From: Rhizaria sp. SCN 62-66
Taxonomy: Eukaryota > Rhizaria, unplaced
NCBI GenBank assembly: GCA_001724265.1
Contig: MEDY01000109.1
Span: 1-64,000 of the forward strand
Direction of reading: 5' to 3'
DNA: 64,000 nt
A model generated the notes under the pieces. It saw only the letters and a program-made list of their open reading frames with translations. It did not search any database and was not told the DNA's origin. The position numbers and the translations under genes are program-made. Shown here in pieces: positions 10,997 to 22,214 of the stretch (position 1 is its first letter; each line of letters begins with the position of its first letter).

Positions 10997-12437
10997 TCAC
11001 TTCTTATTCACAGCATTGACGCCCGCCGCAGTCCCGGCATTGGTACCACCCGCACTGGCATTCGTGTTGTTCGCCGTAGAGGCGGCTGCGGTGGCGGCGG
11101 CGGCGGCCCGCTCTGCCTGCCTGACCTTGTCCACAAGCGCGGCCTGCCGCTCCGCGCGGCGCACCTCCTCCTCGGCGGCCGCGACGGCGGCGTCGACAGC
11201 CCGCTCGGCCTTGAGCGCGGGCACGCCGCCCGCGGCGCGCTCCGCGGGCTCAGCCTCCTCCCCGGCCACCAGCACGCGCGCGACAGCCCCGGCGTAGGCA
11301 GTCAGCAGGGCCTCGGTGCCCGCAGCCAGCGCGGCGGCCGGGACGCCCGCGGCCGTGATCGCGGCCGCGGAGTCCTGCCCCGGCGCCAGGGCCGGCCCGG
11401 AGAAGGCGTCGGTGACGGCGGTGCCCACGCGGCCGGCGGCGCGCGCCTTGAGCGCCGGCACCGTCGCGCCCGCGGGGCCGCCCAACACGGCCAGCCCGCA
11501 GCCCGCGCGGTGCGCGACGGCGCGCAGAAACGCCAGCGGCAGCCGCGCGCGGTCGGGCAGCGCGGCGGCCGAGGCGAGCAGCGAGTCGTAGCGAGTCGCC
11601 AACAGCGTCACGGGCAGCGGCAGGGGCTTGAGGGCGGGGCGGTCGGGGTGCGAGGCGAAGTGCGCCTGCGTGGCCGCGACAAGGCGCGCGGGCAGCGGGG
11701 AGTGCTTGGCCGACAGCGCCGTGAACACGGCGTGGATGCGCGCGCGCAACTTCTCAATCTAGAAAGGACGGTTTGCAGTCAAGTATCACGCATAGTGTCG
11801 TGCATGGGCCAGATTTAAGAGGAGAAGTGAGATATTTACAATTAAAAGACGACGAGATATGGATATATAAAGACCAAATATAATACCTTATTACATCAAA
11901 ATGAGAGAGTTGCGTTGACAGCATTGTTCGATAACAAGCTGTGGTTCAGAGATTGTGAGAAGAGATTCGTACCCAGAACGCAGCGTGTTCGACCACATGG
12001 AGCGGCTTCGAGACGTCAACGAGGATAAAGATGTGGATCGACGCAACGTTCTCCTCCGTAATCGCGTGCTCGAGCAGCGAGGCCATGCGCCGGCCCCCGC
12101 CCACTTCCCAGAAGTGCGCCACTGCGCCCCAGGAGCTTGAGATTCCGTTACTGTTCCCGCCTCCTGGCGCGGGCATGCGGGCGAGTTTGTAGTCGAGCAG
12201 CGTGTCTGGCTGCACGGCAAATGCGGGCGCGCCCTGCTTGCCAAGGTACTGGCTCCACAGCGTCGACTTGCCGCTGCCCTGCGCGCCCATGAAGACGACT
12301 GTGGTGTCGTCGGTGCGGGTCGGCGCGGCGGCCGCGGCAGAAGCGGCGGCGGCGTGCTGCGAGGTGCGCAGGGACGACAGCGCGGACCAGAGGTCCGTAG
12401 AGCTCGCAGGGGCGGACGGCGCGACGGGGGAGGCCAT
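10997..12437 (-). CDS. DYNC2LI1: Cytoplasmic dynein-2 light intermediate chain, two exons
   Basis: Subunit of the retrograde intraflagellar-transport motor that assembles and maintains cilia. Exon 1 (11973-12437, 155 codons, starts MASPVAPSAP) and exon 2 (10997-11758) flank an intron with a GTACGA donor and a TTTCTAG acceptor, phase 0; product 408 aa, stop TGA. Residues 45-60 form the P-loop (VVFMGAQGSGKST). Next come a LLDYKLAR segment, the AHFWEVGGG motif typical of the family, and VDVSKP. The second exon carries the LPLPVTLLATRYD strand that replaces the guanine-specificity region, then an Ala/Glu-rich helical tail. Metazoan homologues are about 350 aa, so the tail is longer here. It implies a flagellated or ciliated organism. 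Divergent from the RlmN gene. Confidence 0.88.
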
Positions 12438-12858
12438 CAGGAGGGGAAGGGTTGGGCGAACGCTGGAGGGCTGGGGGGTTCGTCGGGGAAGTGCTGTGTG
12501 AAGGGAGGCGTGCTAGAGCAGGAAAGTGGTCAGAAAACAAGGAAGACATTGAGGTTAGAGAGTACAATTCAAAATAAATGGAAGAAACCAACCGTTATTC
12601 GTAGATATACAAACGGCAGTGCCACTGACGGACTTATTAATGTACACGAGTGTGTCGTGATTCAAACTCACCAACGGTTGGCAAGTGCAATCTCGGACGA
12701 TCTCTCGACCGGGTTTGCAGAGGTCCGTTTTTGACGAATGCAACAGACGTTCTCAAACCGTCAGCGCGTGTGATACTACGTTCTTCTAAAACATAGTACA
12801 CTAAAACACACTTTCGTGTTTTGCGCACATCAGTTCACTTCATCTACGCGTAACCCGG
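12438..12858. other. Divergent intergenic region (dynein / RlmN)
   Basis: About 420 bp between divergent starts; presumed bidirectional promoter region. AT-rich in the middle; no coding sequence or recognisable RNA gene. Confidence 0.45.
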
Positions 12859-15800
12859 ATGTTTTCGCGTCTCCGCACTCGGCTCCTCGCCTCGCGGCCC
12901 ATCCCAGCGCTCCCGGCTTCCGCCCTGCCCCGCAGCCTCGCCCCCGCGCGCCTGCTTAGCTCGTCCACATGCGCCTCCGCCGGCACCTGCCCGAGCGCTG
13001 CCGCCGCCGCCGCCGCCCCTGCCGACTCCACGGCCCTGCCGCGCCCGCAGAGCCCTCGCCCCAGTAGCGGCCCTGAAGGCCCCACACACGGCCACAGTCA
13101 TGGCCACGGCCACGGCCACGGCCACGGGCCGAAGGGCCACCACGGCGGCCACCACCGCGGCCGCGCGCCGCTGCCAGTGAGCCCCCACGCGGCGCTTGAC
13201 ACGGCGGGGCGGCGCGACAAGGTGCACCTGTACGGGCTGACGCGCGAGGATGTGGAGCGTGAGCTGGCCGCCATCGGCATCAACCCCAGTCGCGCGAACG
13301 ACCTCTTCAAAGCCGGTACGCTTTGATTAACAACATATATATCACCATAGTCTTATCAAAACAAAGATTTATTTCACTGCTGCTCTACATTCAATCGTTA
13401 CATCTATCGGATCCGCATAATAGCTGATGGTCATCATTATCATCCGTTAAGCTAACCTTCACTGTTGTATTCTTATCGATTTGTGTTTCTGCGACGGCGC
13501 TGACAGTCTACGTGCACGGCTGCTCCGACCTCACGAAGCTTCCGAACTTCGCCTACCCGCTGCGCCGCGCGCTGAACGAGCGCTTCACACTGGGCTCGGC
13601 GACTGCGCTGCACACGGCGCGGTCGCGCGACGGCACGCGCAAGCTGCTAATCGGGCTGCCGAAGCAGCCTGGCAAAGGCACGTCGGTCGAGACGGTGTAC
13701 ATCCCCGCCGTCGGCACCGTGCCCTTCACCTCCGCGAACCGCAGCCATAGCAGCGACGTTGACAGCGACAGCGACCGCGACTACTCGCACAACGCGAGCA
13801 GCCCGAACATCGACACAGCGACTGAGGTTGCGGAGGCCGCGGATGCTGCTGAGGCCGCGGCTGCCGATGCGGCTGACCTGTCCCTGCTTAACCTGAGCAC
13901 GCCGCTGGACCTGGTGGACCGCGGCGCACTGTGCGTGTCGTCGCAGGTCGGGTGCTCGCTCCAGTGCGCCTTCTGCCACACAGGCACGATGCCTAAGGAC
14001 CTGCTGCGCAACCTCACGGCCGCCGAGATTGTCGCGCAGGTCGTGCTGGCCAAGCGCGAGGTGGGCGACTATGCCGCAGACCGGAGCGAGAAGAACAAAC
14101 TCAGCGAGTATCTGCTCCACCAACGCCGCCTCCGCGCCAGCGAGGCGGAGGGCGAGGTCGACGCCAACGCTTCTGCCGATGACGCCAGCGATGCTGCGGA
14201 CGCCGGTGCTTCTGCTGATGAGTGCGCGCACAATGAGGACGAGGCCGATGTCGTCCATATCACGATTGGCAGCAGCAGCAGCAGCACCGGCGACGGCTAC
14301 TGCGACGCCGACGGCGTGAGCGCCGACGCCAAGAGCGGCGGCTGCTCCGCCCCGAGCGGCTCGAAGGCGCCCGTGCTGCGACGCGCGCGCAGTGTGCCAG
14401 CGCCGTCCTCGGTCGCGGCGGCTGTGGCGTCGCAGAGCGTTTCGCACGTCGTTTTCATGGGCATGGGCGAGCCGGGATACAACCACCGCGCGGTGGCCAC
14501 GGCGATCAAGGTGCTGACCGATCCCAGCGGACTTGCGCTCGCGCGGCGCCGGGTGACTGTGAGCACGTCCGGCGTTGTGCCAGTCATAGACAAGCTGGGC
14601 ACGGAGCTGGGCGTGTCGTTGGCCATCTCGCTCCACTCGGTCCGCGATGAGATCCGCGACGTGCTCGTCCCGATCAACAAGCAGTGGCCGCTTAAGAGCC
14701 TGATCGAGGCGTGCCGGAGGTACCCGGCGGCGCGGCACAGCAGGCCCATCACGTTCGAGTACGTCATGCTCGACGGCGTCAACGACTCGGACGAGGATGC
14801 GAGGTACGAAACAACACGGATCGCTATGAAAAATGATATCTCGACGGATTCAATGAACTTTATTATGCTATGCGATCAACTTCAATTTCTCTCTTAAACT
14901 CACACAATGCTGTCGTATTATTGCCTTGATTGTTTGTTTGATATCAAACCAAACAAACGCGCAACAGGGAGCTCGTGCGCCTACTTAAGGGCATCCCGGC
15001 GCTGGTGAACCTCATTCCCTTCAACCCGTGGCCGGGCGCCGGCTTCAACTGCTCGCCCGACGCGCGCATCCTCGAGTTCCAGCGCATTGTCAGCACGGCC
15101 TCGGACGACGCCGCTGCTGACCTAGCCCGCGCGGAGGTGGCTGAGCGTGAGGCCGCCGCTGCCGCGCAGGTCGCCAAGGCCGCGGCAGAGGTCGCCATGG
15201 TTGCCGCGATCGCCGCGGCCGCTAGCATCGGCGCCGGCGCCCCCTTGGCGACCAACTACACGAGCGCGGACGCGGCGGCGGCGGCGGCACTGGCGGCGGC
15301 GGCGGCGCAGACGGCCAAGGAGGCCAAGTCAGCCCGTTTGGCGGCCACGGCGGCGGCGGCGGGGATCCGGTGCTCAATCCGCGTGCCGCGCGGGCGCGAC
15401 ATTCTCGCCGCGTGCGGGCAGCTCGCGGTGCTGAAAGAGGCCGAAAACGCCACCGCAGTCGCCGCGAATATCGGTGGGAGTTGGAAGACGAGCGCGAGAG
15501 CTGGTGTGGAGGCGGCGAGCGCAGCCAGCTTGACCGTGGACGATGTGGAGATTGACTGGGATGGGCACGGGCTCGGCGTGATCCGCCACAAGAGCGAACC
15601 AGTTGCTAACAGCAACATGAGTGCGAATGCCAACACGAGCAAGAGTGCCCATGCTCATGAGGTGTACGTTAATGCGAGTGCTCATAACCAGAGCCCTAGT
15701 GCTCGTGCGAATGCGAACAAGCCCCGCAACAGTAACAACAGCAACAACAACAACCACCAGCAGCAGCAGCAGCAGCACCGTTCGCAGTCGTCCCAGATCC

Positions 15801-16153
15801 AACGCTCACAGCCACACTCTCAGCCCCAGTCTCCTCAGACAGCGACCCCTGTGGCCCCGACCCCTACCCGCGCCACTGCGCCCCACAGCACCAGCAGCGG
15901 CAGCGACCGCGTTGGCCGCGGGGCGGACCGCGCGCACACACACACGACTTTGGCCAACGGACAGCGGCTGCCGACACGCCAGGTCGAGTCCGCGCATCAG
16001 TTTGCCTCGGCCGCCAAGGAGGCGCGCTCCGCCGCCGCCGCCGCCGCCGCCAGCGCTGCCGCCGCCGCTGCGACAAACGCGGCGGCCAGTGATGTCGCGA
16101 CTGCTGCTGGTGCGGATGTTGCGAGTGCAGCAGCCGCAGCAAGCGTCAAGTAA
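12859..16153 (+). CDS. RlmN-type radical SAM rRNA/tRNA (adenine-C2) methyltransferase, mitochondrial-type N-terminus, three exons
   Basis: RlmN enzymes place a methyl on C2 of an adenine in 23S rRNA (A2503) and some tRNAs. Exons 12859-13315, 13507-14803 and 14968-16153 (donors GTACGC, GTACGA) give 979 aa ending TAA. The N-terminus (MFSRLRTRLLASRP) is Arg-rich without acids, as in mitochondrial presequences, followed by a His/Gly-rich run near residue 80. Residues 113-155 match the RlmN N-terminal domain. The radical-SAM cluster motif CSLQCAFC is C302/C306/C309, preceded by C295 (equivalent of catalytic C118 of E. coli). GMGEP is near 471. The C-terminal AACGQL supplies the second catalytic Cys (C734, equivalent of C355). 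Bacterial RlmN is about 380 aa; here low-complexity inserts sit at about 230-290, 340-460 and 630-705, with a 245-aa tail. All catalytic residues remain, so it is probably active in the mitochondrion. Confidence 0.88.
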
Positions 16154-16602
16154 GCAAGGCCGGTATTTATTCCAACAAGTGATGTCATGACATTTTGTCA
16201 GCAGTTAAGTTACACTAGTTTTAATATTTATGATCACAAATACACCATCGTAGTGCACCTCCGCAAACTTGTACAAATGTACACTATAGTAATAAATATG
16301 CGTTTGGTCACACTGTGATAGATTTATATTTCGTATCGTATTGTATTCGCTTCTTTGTATACGCCATAGTTCAACGTCATGCAACAAATATAGCAACACA
16401 TCACACATCGTGAAAGACGCACAAAAAGTGCATCACCTCACGCACACATGAAAATCCACACATAGTCGTTCATAATTATCTTTAAACAGTATAATTTGCT
16501 CTCGTACTCCACTCACACTCACCTCCTTCTGACTATGACAGCCGGTCGCTGGTCACTTGACTGGCTAAACCGGCTCGTTACGGGTCGCGTCGGAATGCTT
16601 GC
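16154..16602. other. Convergent intergenic region (RlmN / FAH)
   Basis: AT-rich 3' flanks of two convergent genes; nothing else recognisable. Confidence 0.5.
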
Positions 16603-18134
16603 TTACTTCTGCTCCTTGGCGGCCTTCTCGGCGAGGTGAGAGGGGCGGAAGGAGCCGGTGCAGTCGCCGAAGCCGATCTTGTACCCGTCGCCCTGCGCGG
16701 CGCCGCGGATGGTGACGGTGTCGCCGTCCTGGATGAACTTGCGCGTCGTCTGCCCGTCGGCGAGCGTAAGCGTCTTGGCGCCGCGCCACGTGAGCTCGAG
16801 CAGCGAGCCGAACTCGTGCTCCTGCGTGCCGGAGATGGTGCCGGAGCCCAGCAGGTCGCCGGGGGACATGTTGCAGCCGGAGACGGTGTGGTGAGCCAGC
16901 ATCTGCGACATCGTCCAGTAGAGGTGCTTGGCGTTCGAGTGAGTGATCACAGTCTCCTAAAAAGGCAAAGTCAAACAATACATTGTACAAAATGAGACAT
17001 TTATCAAACTAAGATATTGTTATGAAAGATTGATTTTTTTTTGGTTGAAATTGAGTAGAAATACACTAAACACATATTATTCGATGATGCCAATTGAATA
17101 GCAAGAGATCTATGGAGTCAAACAATTATTTTAGACTCTAAAAGAGAAGCATGACGTACCTCGGTCATGGAGGCGGGCTTGATGGAGACCTTGAGGTCGA
17201 TATCGAGCGCACGCTTGCCAGTCTCGGCCAGGTAGTCCAGCGGAGCGGGGTCCTGGGGCTGATTCTGGATGCGGAAGGGCTCGAGCGCGGCCATAGTGAC
17301 GACCCAGGGGGAGATGGTGGTGCCGAAGTTCTTGGCGCCGAAGGGGCCGAGGGGCACGTACTCCCACTTCTGGATGTCGCGCGCGGACCAGTCGTTGAGC
17401 AGCACGACGCCGAAGATCTTGTCGTCGGCCTCCTCGGCCGTGACGGGCTCGCCGAGGTCGTTGCCGGTGCCGACGAAGAAGCCCAGCTCGAGCTCGTAGT
17501 CGAGCACCTTGGACTCGCCGTGCACGGCGGGGGGCGCGTTGTCGGCGCCGGTGAGCTGGCCACACGGGCGGCGCAGAGAGGTGCCCGAGACGACAACGGA
17601 GGAGGCGCGGCCGTGGTAGCCGACGGGGAGCCAGGTCCAGTTGGGCTGGAGCGCGTTGTCCTTGCCGCGGAACATGACGCCAACGTTGTACGCGTGGTTC
17701 TTGGAGGCGTAGAAGTCGGTGTAGTCGCCGATCTTGCTGGGCAGGTGCATCGTGGCAGAGGATTGCGGGATAAGCGCGCGCGCCTGGAGCGCGGCGTCAG
17801 ACTGCAGCAGCGAGTTGGTGCCCTCGAGAGAGAGGAGGTCGGTGATGAAAGCGCGCGCCTCAGCCCAGGCAAGCTTGCCAAGGCCCATGAAGGCGTTCAG
17901 AGCGGGCTCCTGGAAGACAGCGCCCCCCTTGAGGAACTCGGTGTCCTTAAAGGCGCCGATCTCAGCGAGCACGAAGAGGTCGAGGATGAGGGCGCCGATG
18001 GCGACGCCGATGTGGGGCACGCCGGCCGTGGAGGCGGCGGAGAAGACACCGTAGGGAAGGTTCTGGATGGGGAAATCCGTATCAGCGTCGTAAGACACCC
18101 AGGACTTAAGCAGGGCAACGGAAGCAGAAGCCAT
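16603..18134 (-). CDS. FAH: Fumarylacetoacetase, two exons
   Basis: Hydrolyses 4-fumarylacetoacetate to fumarate and acetoacetate, the last step of tyrosine catabolism, in the cytosol. Exon 1 (17160-18134, 325 codons, MASASVALLKSW) ends at a GTACGT donor. Exon 2 (16603-16956) follows a CTTTTTAG acceptor, phase 0. The product is 442 aa (animal enzyme about 419), stop TAA. Active-site landmarks are all present: DYTDFYASKNHAYNVGVMFR (metal Asp and catalytic His), LPVGYHGRASSVVVSG, the metal-binding ELEL pair in LDYELELGFFVG, and NDWSARDIQKWEYVPLGPF. Exon 2 carries YWTMSQMLAHHTVSGCN and the GDLLGSGTISG loop. Identification is secure. Divergent from the 266-aa protein gene. Confidence 0.96.
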
Positions 18135-18776
18135 GTTGACGATACAAAGCGATCCTAGCGAATACACTCAACAAAAACTGGCTTGACGATCGAGATCCAT
18201 AAGATATTTCCCCGCCCAGCCACACCCTCCCAGACCCTGCCTGCCTGCCAGCCGGTCGGTCCAGCGGTCAAGTCCAACTCGGTCAGACTGGTTGCTCGAC
18301 TGCGCGGCTTGACTTCGGGGACTGGGAACCGAGTGAGCGGGCACAAAAGCGCGTCGTACACACGGCCGTCTCCGTCGGTACAATTCTCGCTTTCCATATT
18401 GTCGTATTTTTGTCGCTTCTCTTTTGCTGCGTTATTCGTTAGTTCACCGTAGACGCGGAATATCGACTTTGATGGGGACTTCCGTGTCCCTGCGGGCTTG
18501 TGTCCGATGTGGGTCTTATCCGTCCGTTTGGACTGATTTACAGCAAGAGATGATCATTATATCTTACAACATTACCTTTTTAGACTAGCTACTGCCGTAA
18601 TATTTATACTGTTGCATGCCTAGCGCTAAGGGTGCTAGTCTTACCCGTTTGGTACTCATTCCCCGCCCTCACCTTGTCAACCTCATCTCACTCTTTCATT
18701 CTTTCCGTGCTCTCATCCTCACTTGCCTTCGTCCACTGCTCGCTCCCTGCGCCGCCTTCTCAGTCAAGCCCTGCCC
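18135..18776. other. Divergent intergenic region (FAH / signal-anchor protein)
   Basis: About 640 bp. The FAH-proximal part (18230-18340) is GC-rich with GACTGG at 18286-18291 and 18320-18325; the remainder is AT-rich, with a pyrimidine-rich leader before the 18777 start. Presumed bidirectional promoter; no gene seen. Confidence 0.4.
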
Positions 18777-19577
18777 ATGGAGTTCACCCAGTTCGGCCGC
18801 TCGACGGTGACTGTGCTGAGCGTGATCGGCATCTACGCCGCCGGCTCGATCCTGTACAAGTACGCCTTCGCGCCCCGCGCAGAGTCCAAGGCCATCACGC
18901 CCGCCGCGCTGGTCAAGATCCTCACCGAGATCGTCCAGGGCTGGCAGGCCGCGCTGGCCGAGTCTGAGGCGTCGCGCAAGCAGGTGCTTGAGTCGCTGAA
19001 GCCCGAGGAGCGCGAGATGTGGCCCCACATCAAGAACCAGATCATGATGGCGCTCGCCGACAAGCTCGTCAAGACCGAGACCGCGATTTGCGGCTCTGCC
19101 GGCATCACCAAGGAGGACCTCCGCGCCGCGTGCAAGCGCTTTGAGACGGACCCGCGCGTGTCGTTCCTGCTCAAGATGCTCGCGTCGCACCAGATCGCGC
19201 GGCCCGACGCCGTCGACGCCGCCTCGGTACCGCTCACGCTCGAGCAGACGCTCGCCGTCATGTCGCACGTGCTTGAGCTCTCGGTCTCGGTCATGGAGGA
19301 CGCGTACAAGGACCTGGTCACGGCCGAGTTCCCCGACTCGGTCGGCTCGGACAAGCGCCCCGAGCTGACCCAGGCGCTCGTCACCAAGCTCAACACGGCC
19401 TACCAGCAGCGCTTCACGGACCTGCGCCGCGCCTACTATGACGAGCTCAACCTCAACGACATGGTCGTGTCGCGCTGCACCATGGCGTACCAGCAGGACC
19501 AGGAGTTCAAGAAGATGCTTGCCGCTCACTCCAAGGGCAAGCAGCGCCGCTTCGCCGCCATGGGCCTCAGCTCATAA
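18777..19577 (+). CDS. 266-aa signal-anchored helical protein, function unknown
   Basis: Start at ATG 18777 (MEFTQFGRSTVTVLSV), the first ATG in frame; stop TAA. One hydrophobic segment (about residues 9-29, TVLSVIGIYAAGSILYKYAF) is followed by a positively charged flank, which suggests an N-terminal membrane anchor with the remaining 235 residues on one side of the membrane. The rest is predicted largely helical, with charged amphipathic stretches and few low-complexity runs, unlike many neighbours; this suggests a conserved folded domain. No family is recognised. The membrane (ER or mitochondrial outer) cannot be decided from sequence. Confidence 0.75.
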   Translation: MEFTQFGRSTVTVLSVIGIYAAGSILYKYAFAPRAESKAITPAALVKILTEIVQGWQAALAESEASRKQVLESLKPEEREMWPHIKNQIMMALADKLVKTETAICGSAGITKEDLRAACKRFETDPRVSFLLKMLASHQIARPDAVDAASVPLTLEQTLAVMSHVLELSVSVMEDAYKDLVTAEFPDSVGSDKRPELTQALVTKLNTAYQQRFTDLRRAYYDELNLNDMVVSRCTMAYQQDQEFKKMLAAHSKGKQRRFAAMGLSS

Positions 19578-21107
19578 GCACGACAACGCCTCTTACATAC
19601 GCGCAACCAGCGCCTCATCAGCGCAACTCATAATACGCGCAACCAACGCATCATAGGCGCGCGACAGCACATAACAGCGAGTTAACTAACTAACTATCGA
19701 ACTGCACAGTGTCACAGCTGTGCAGTGCCGCTAGACTTGCTGTCAAAGTGTCCACCTGTGTGATGCAATGTCGCTTCAGTAACAGGCTGAATTGTTGCGC
19801 TGCCACTGCTTTGGTTACTCACAATCCATACTATCATTCATTATTGAGTGAATAATTAGGTTGATTTTGTTTTTATTTGTTTCAATGCGATTTTTAAATA
19901 GTAATTTTATGATCTATTAGTTGTCGAGTCTTGGTCCTTCAATGTGTTGGTGTTTCACACTTTTCTGGTGCTGAACATTCACGCACGCAATTTGTCGCGT
20001 TGCGGAGCGTCGCAGTCTGGATTTCACAGCGATTTTTCAACTGGTCTCTCACTCTCCATAACTAGAGTGGACGGCCAGTTGTGCATGCGTGGAGGTCCAA
20101 CAGTCTGTATGACACGCTCTTGAAAAGGAGTACCACTTGTAAGAATACGAGAAGTACCTTTCCAATCCCGGCTATGAGCTAGTATTGTTCGATGTTGTTT
20201 TTAGTTATTATATAGCGAGGCACACACGTTATATTCACAAATAAACATATTTTATTCACATGTTTTATTTATGCAGAATACGTATTATAGTTTAGCTTTA
20301 AGTCCTCAGTTTCAGGTACGACGTATTGCTCTTGTTGGGAGTGATGCCTTACGACGGTGCGCCTACTGTGCGCAAGTCCTTACAATGATAGTCACGTTGC
20401 TTCATCTGAGCGTTCAACATCAATCATTATGTATAAAAGTGTAGTCTAGCAAGCATATAGGGCTACTGCGCTGCAACAAACTTTTTCTGTAGTTTGCAGA
20501 CAGCTTCAAAAGTGGGACGTTGTTTTTCGTAAGGCCCTCACGGAAATACGCTTTAAGCTGACAAGTATGATATCATAGTTCATCGTCATAATGACGTTGC
20601 AGCATGCATGCTTTGGCTAGTTACGTTCAACAACTCAAACACACACCAATGTGTTCTGGCCAAGAGTTGATTTCCATTGTTTGACATCTTTCAACACATA
20701 GTAGAGTTCACGTTGTCTCGTCAGCCAGTCCCACACAGCAGAGGCGCAGAGAGAAAGCTCGACTTTAAATAGGGTGTACGATATGCGTGCTATCGAGGGC
20801 GACGCACACACACCGATTAAATACGACAAGAAAGAATAGTGTACACACACAAAATGAGATAAATACGCTTCCTGAAATAGAAACAAACATAATCTAAAAT
20901 AACAATCGCTTCGTATTGACGGCCGATGCACCAATGACACGCAAATACTGCTGGATCACAGCTGTGCTTCGTCTTAGCACATTTTGTGTTGCGCAGTGTG
21001 TGCAGCGCGTGCAGTATGCGTCGACACGCTGCAGTGCAGTCTGCTCGCTTCACCGCTTCACCGCTTCACCACTTCACTGCTTCAGTGCAGTTTCATGACT
21101 TGGCTAT
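19578..21107. other. 1.5-kb convergent intergenic region
   Basis: AT-rich sequence between convergent genes. It contains the five-unit 8-bp repeat at 21048-21087 in the presumed 3' UTR of the mitochondrial carrier. A 15-codon ATG frame ending at a GTACGA (about 20272-20316) has no supported continuation. No tRNA or other RNA gene is recognised. Confidence 0.5.
21048..21087. repeat. Five-unit 8-bp tandem repeat
   Basis: Units of the type CTTCACCG repeat five times; the first two are identical and the last three diverge by one or two bases. Situated 20-60 bp beyond the carrier stop codon (minus strand). Confidence 0.9.
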
Positions 21108-22214
21108 TCAGTGCTTGGACGCGGCGGCTGCGGCAGCGGCGTTCTTCCTGCTGTCGGCAAAGTACTTCTTGATGAGTTCAAAGCTGGTGAACTGGAGCGC
21201 GGCCGACGGCGCGGCGCGCGCGAGGTTGGCCGAGAGCCCGCGGTAGAAGATGCGGAGCCCTTGCTCGCGGTACAGTGAGCGGTAGCAGTCCAGCCCGCTC
21301 GAGTACACGCGCGATGACGCGCCGCTGTTAGCATTCGCAGTCGCAGTCTCCGCCGCAGCGCCAGCAGCAGCAGGAGTCGTCGAGGCAGAGGCAGCGGCGG
21401 CGGCGGCGGCCTTAGCGATGGCCTTGGTGGCCTTGTGCTGAACCTGCATGCGGCGGCGCACCGTGTCGTTCGGGTACAGCGCGGTCGCAGCACAGAGCCC
21501 TGAGGCGGCGCCGCACGCAACGTTCATGTAGATGGGCGAGTCCTCGGTGACGTATCGCGCCTTGAGCACGTCGTAGACGCCGAAGCGGATGCCCTCGTAG
21601 GGGAAGGCGCCCGCGAGCGAAGTGCCCATGCCGCGGTACAGCGCGCGGAAGCCTTCCTCGCGCAGTGTCAGCGCGAACGTCTGCAGGATGCCGTGGTAGC
21701 GGCCGTGTGCGCCGACGGTGCCGGTGAGGCGGCCTCGGATGAGGTCGAGCGGGTAGGTCGTCACCACCGTCACTGCGCCAGACAGCGACCCTGCGCAGAC
21801 ATACTGCAAGCCGGTCAGCGGGGGCGCCTTGCGCGGATCGTCGTGGTGCGCGTGGTGCGTCAGGCTGCGGTACCGAAATATGTCTTTGAAGAAGTCTGAG
21901 CACATGAAGAGCACGCCGCGGTTGGGGACGATGCGGATGACGCTGGCGAGGTTACCCTTCCAGTAGCCGCGCACGCCCTCGTTTGCGAGCACGGTGCGCG
22001 TGGCCGCCATGGGCGACGGCGCAACGCCCGTCTGGCAGAGGATCTTGACGCGCTCGAAGGGCGCGGTGCAGGTCTTGGCGAAGGCGCCCGCCATGCCGCC
22101 CGCGAGCATGCCTTCGCCGCGGCGGCGCAGGTGCGCGTTGGCGCTGGGCTCGTCCTTGGGCGGGAGGGCGGCCGTGCGGGCAACCGCGGCCGCGGACTCG
22201 GTGTCGGCGCTCAT
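21108..22214 (-). CDS. Mitochondrial carrier family (SLC25) protein
   Basis: Inner-membrane metabolite exchanger with the three-fold repeat of the SLC25 family; single exon, 368 aa, stop TGA. The start MSADTESAAA is chosen because homology begins soon after it (near residue 35) and the 5' extension of the frame is Pro-rich and not carrier-like. The three signature motifs are P52-F-E-R-V-K, P155-L-D-L-I-R and P248-N-D-T-V-R (the last with Asn before Asp). GYWKGN and ALYRGM are the matching even-helix motifs. An Ala/Thr-rich insert of about 45 residues lies in the third repeat near 264-310. The RGN and YPNDTVRRRM patterns resemble CoA or adenine-nucleotide carriers (SLC25A16/A42/A24 group), but substrate cannot be fixed from sequence. 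Confidence 0.92.
   Translation of the reverse strand: MSADTESAAAVARTAALPPKDEPSANAHLRRRGEGMLAGGMAGAFAKTCTAPFERVKILCQTGVAPSPMAATRTVLANEGVRGYWKGNLASVIRIVPNRGVLFMCSDFFKDIFRYRSLTHHAHHDDPRKAPPLTGLQYVCAGSLSGAVTVVTTYPLDLIRGRLTGTVGAHGRYHGILQTFALTLREEGFRALYRGMGTSLAGAFPYEGIRFGVYDVLKARYVTEDSPIYMNVACGAASGLCAATALYPNDTVRRRMQVQHKATKAIAKAAAAAAASASTTPAAAGAAAETATANANSGASSRVYSSGLDCYRSLYREQGLRIFYRGLSANLARAAPSAALQFTSFELIKKYFADSRKNAAAAAAASKH

Noticed and set aside
20272-20316. Possible short 5' exon (ATG to a GTACGA donor) in the 1.5-kb spacer
   Set aside because: Fifteen open codons then GTACGA fit the local donor rule, but no downstream + strand coding exon with an acceptor is visible in the AT-rich DNA before the carrier gene.
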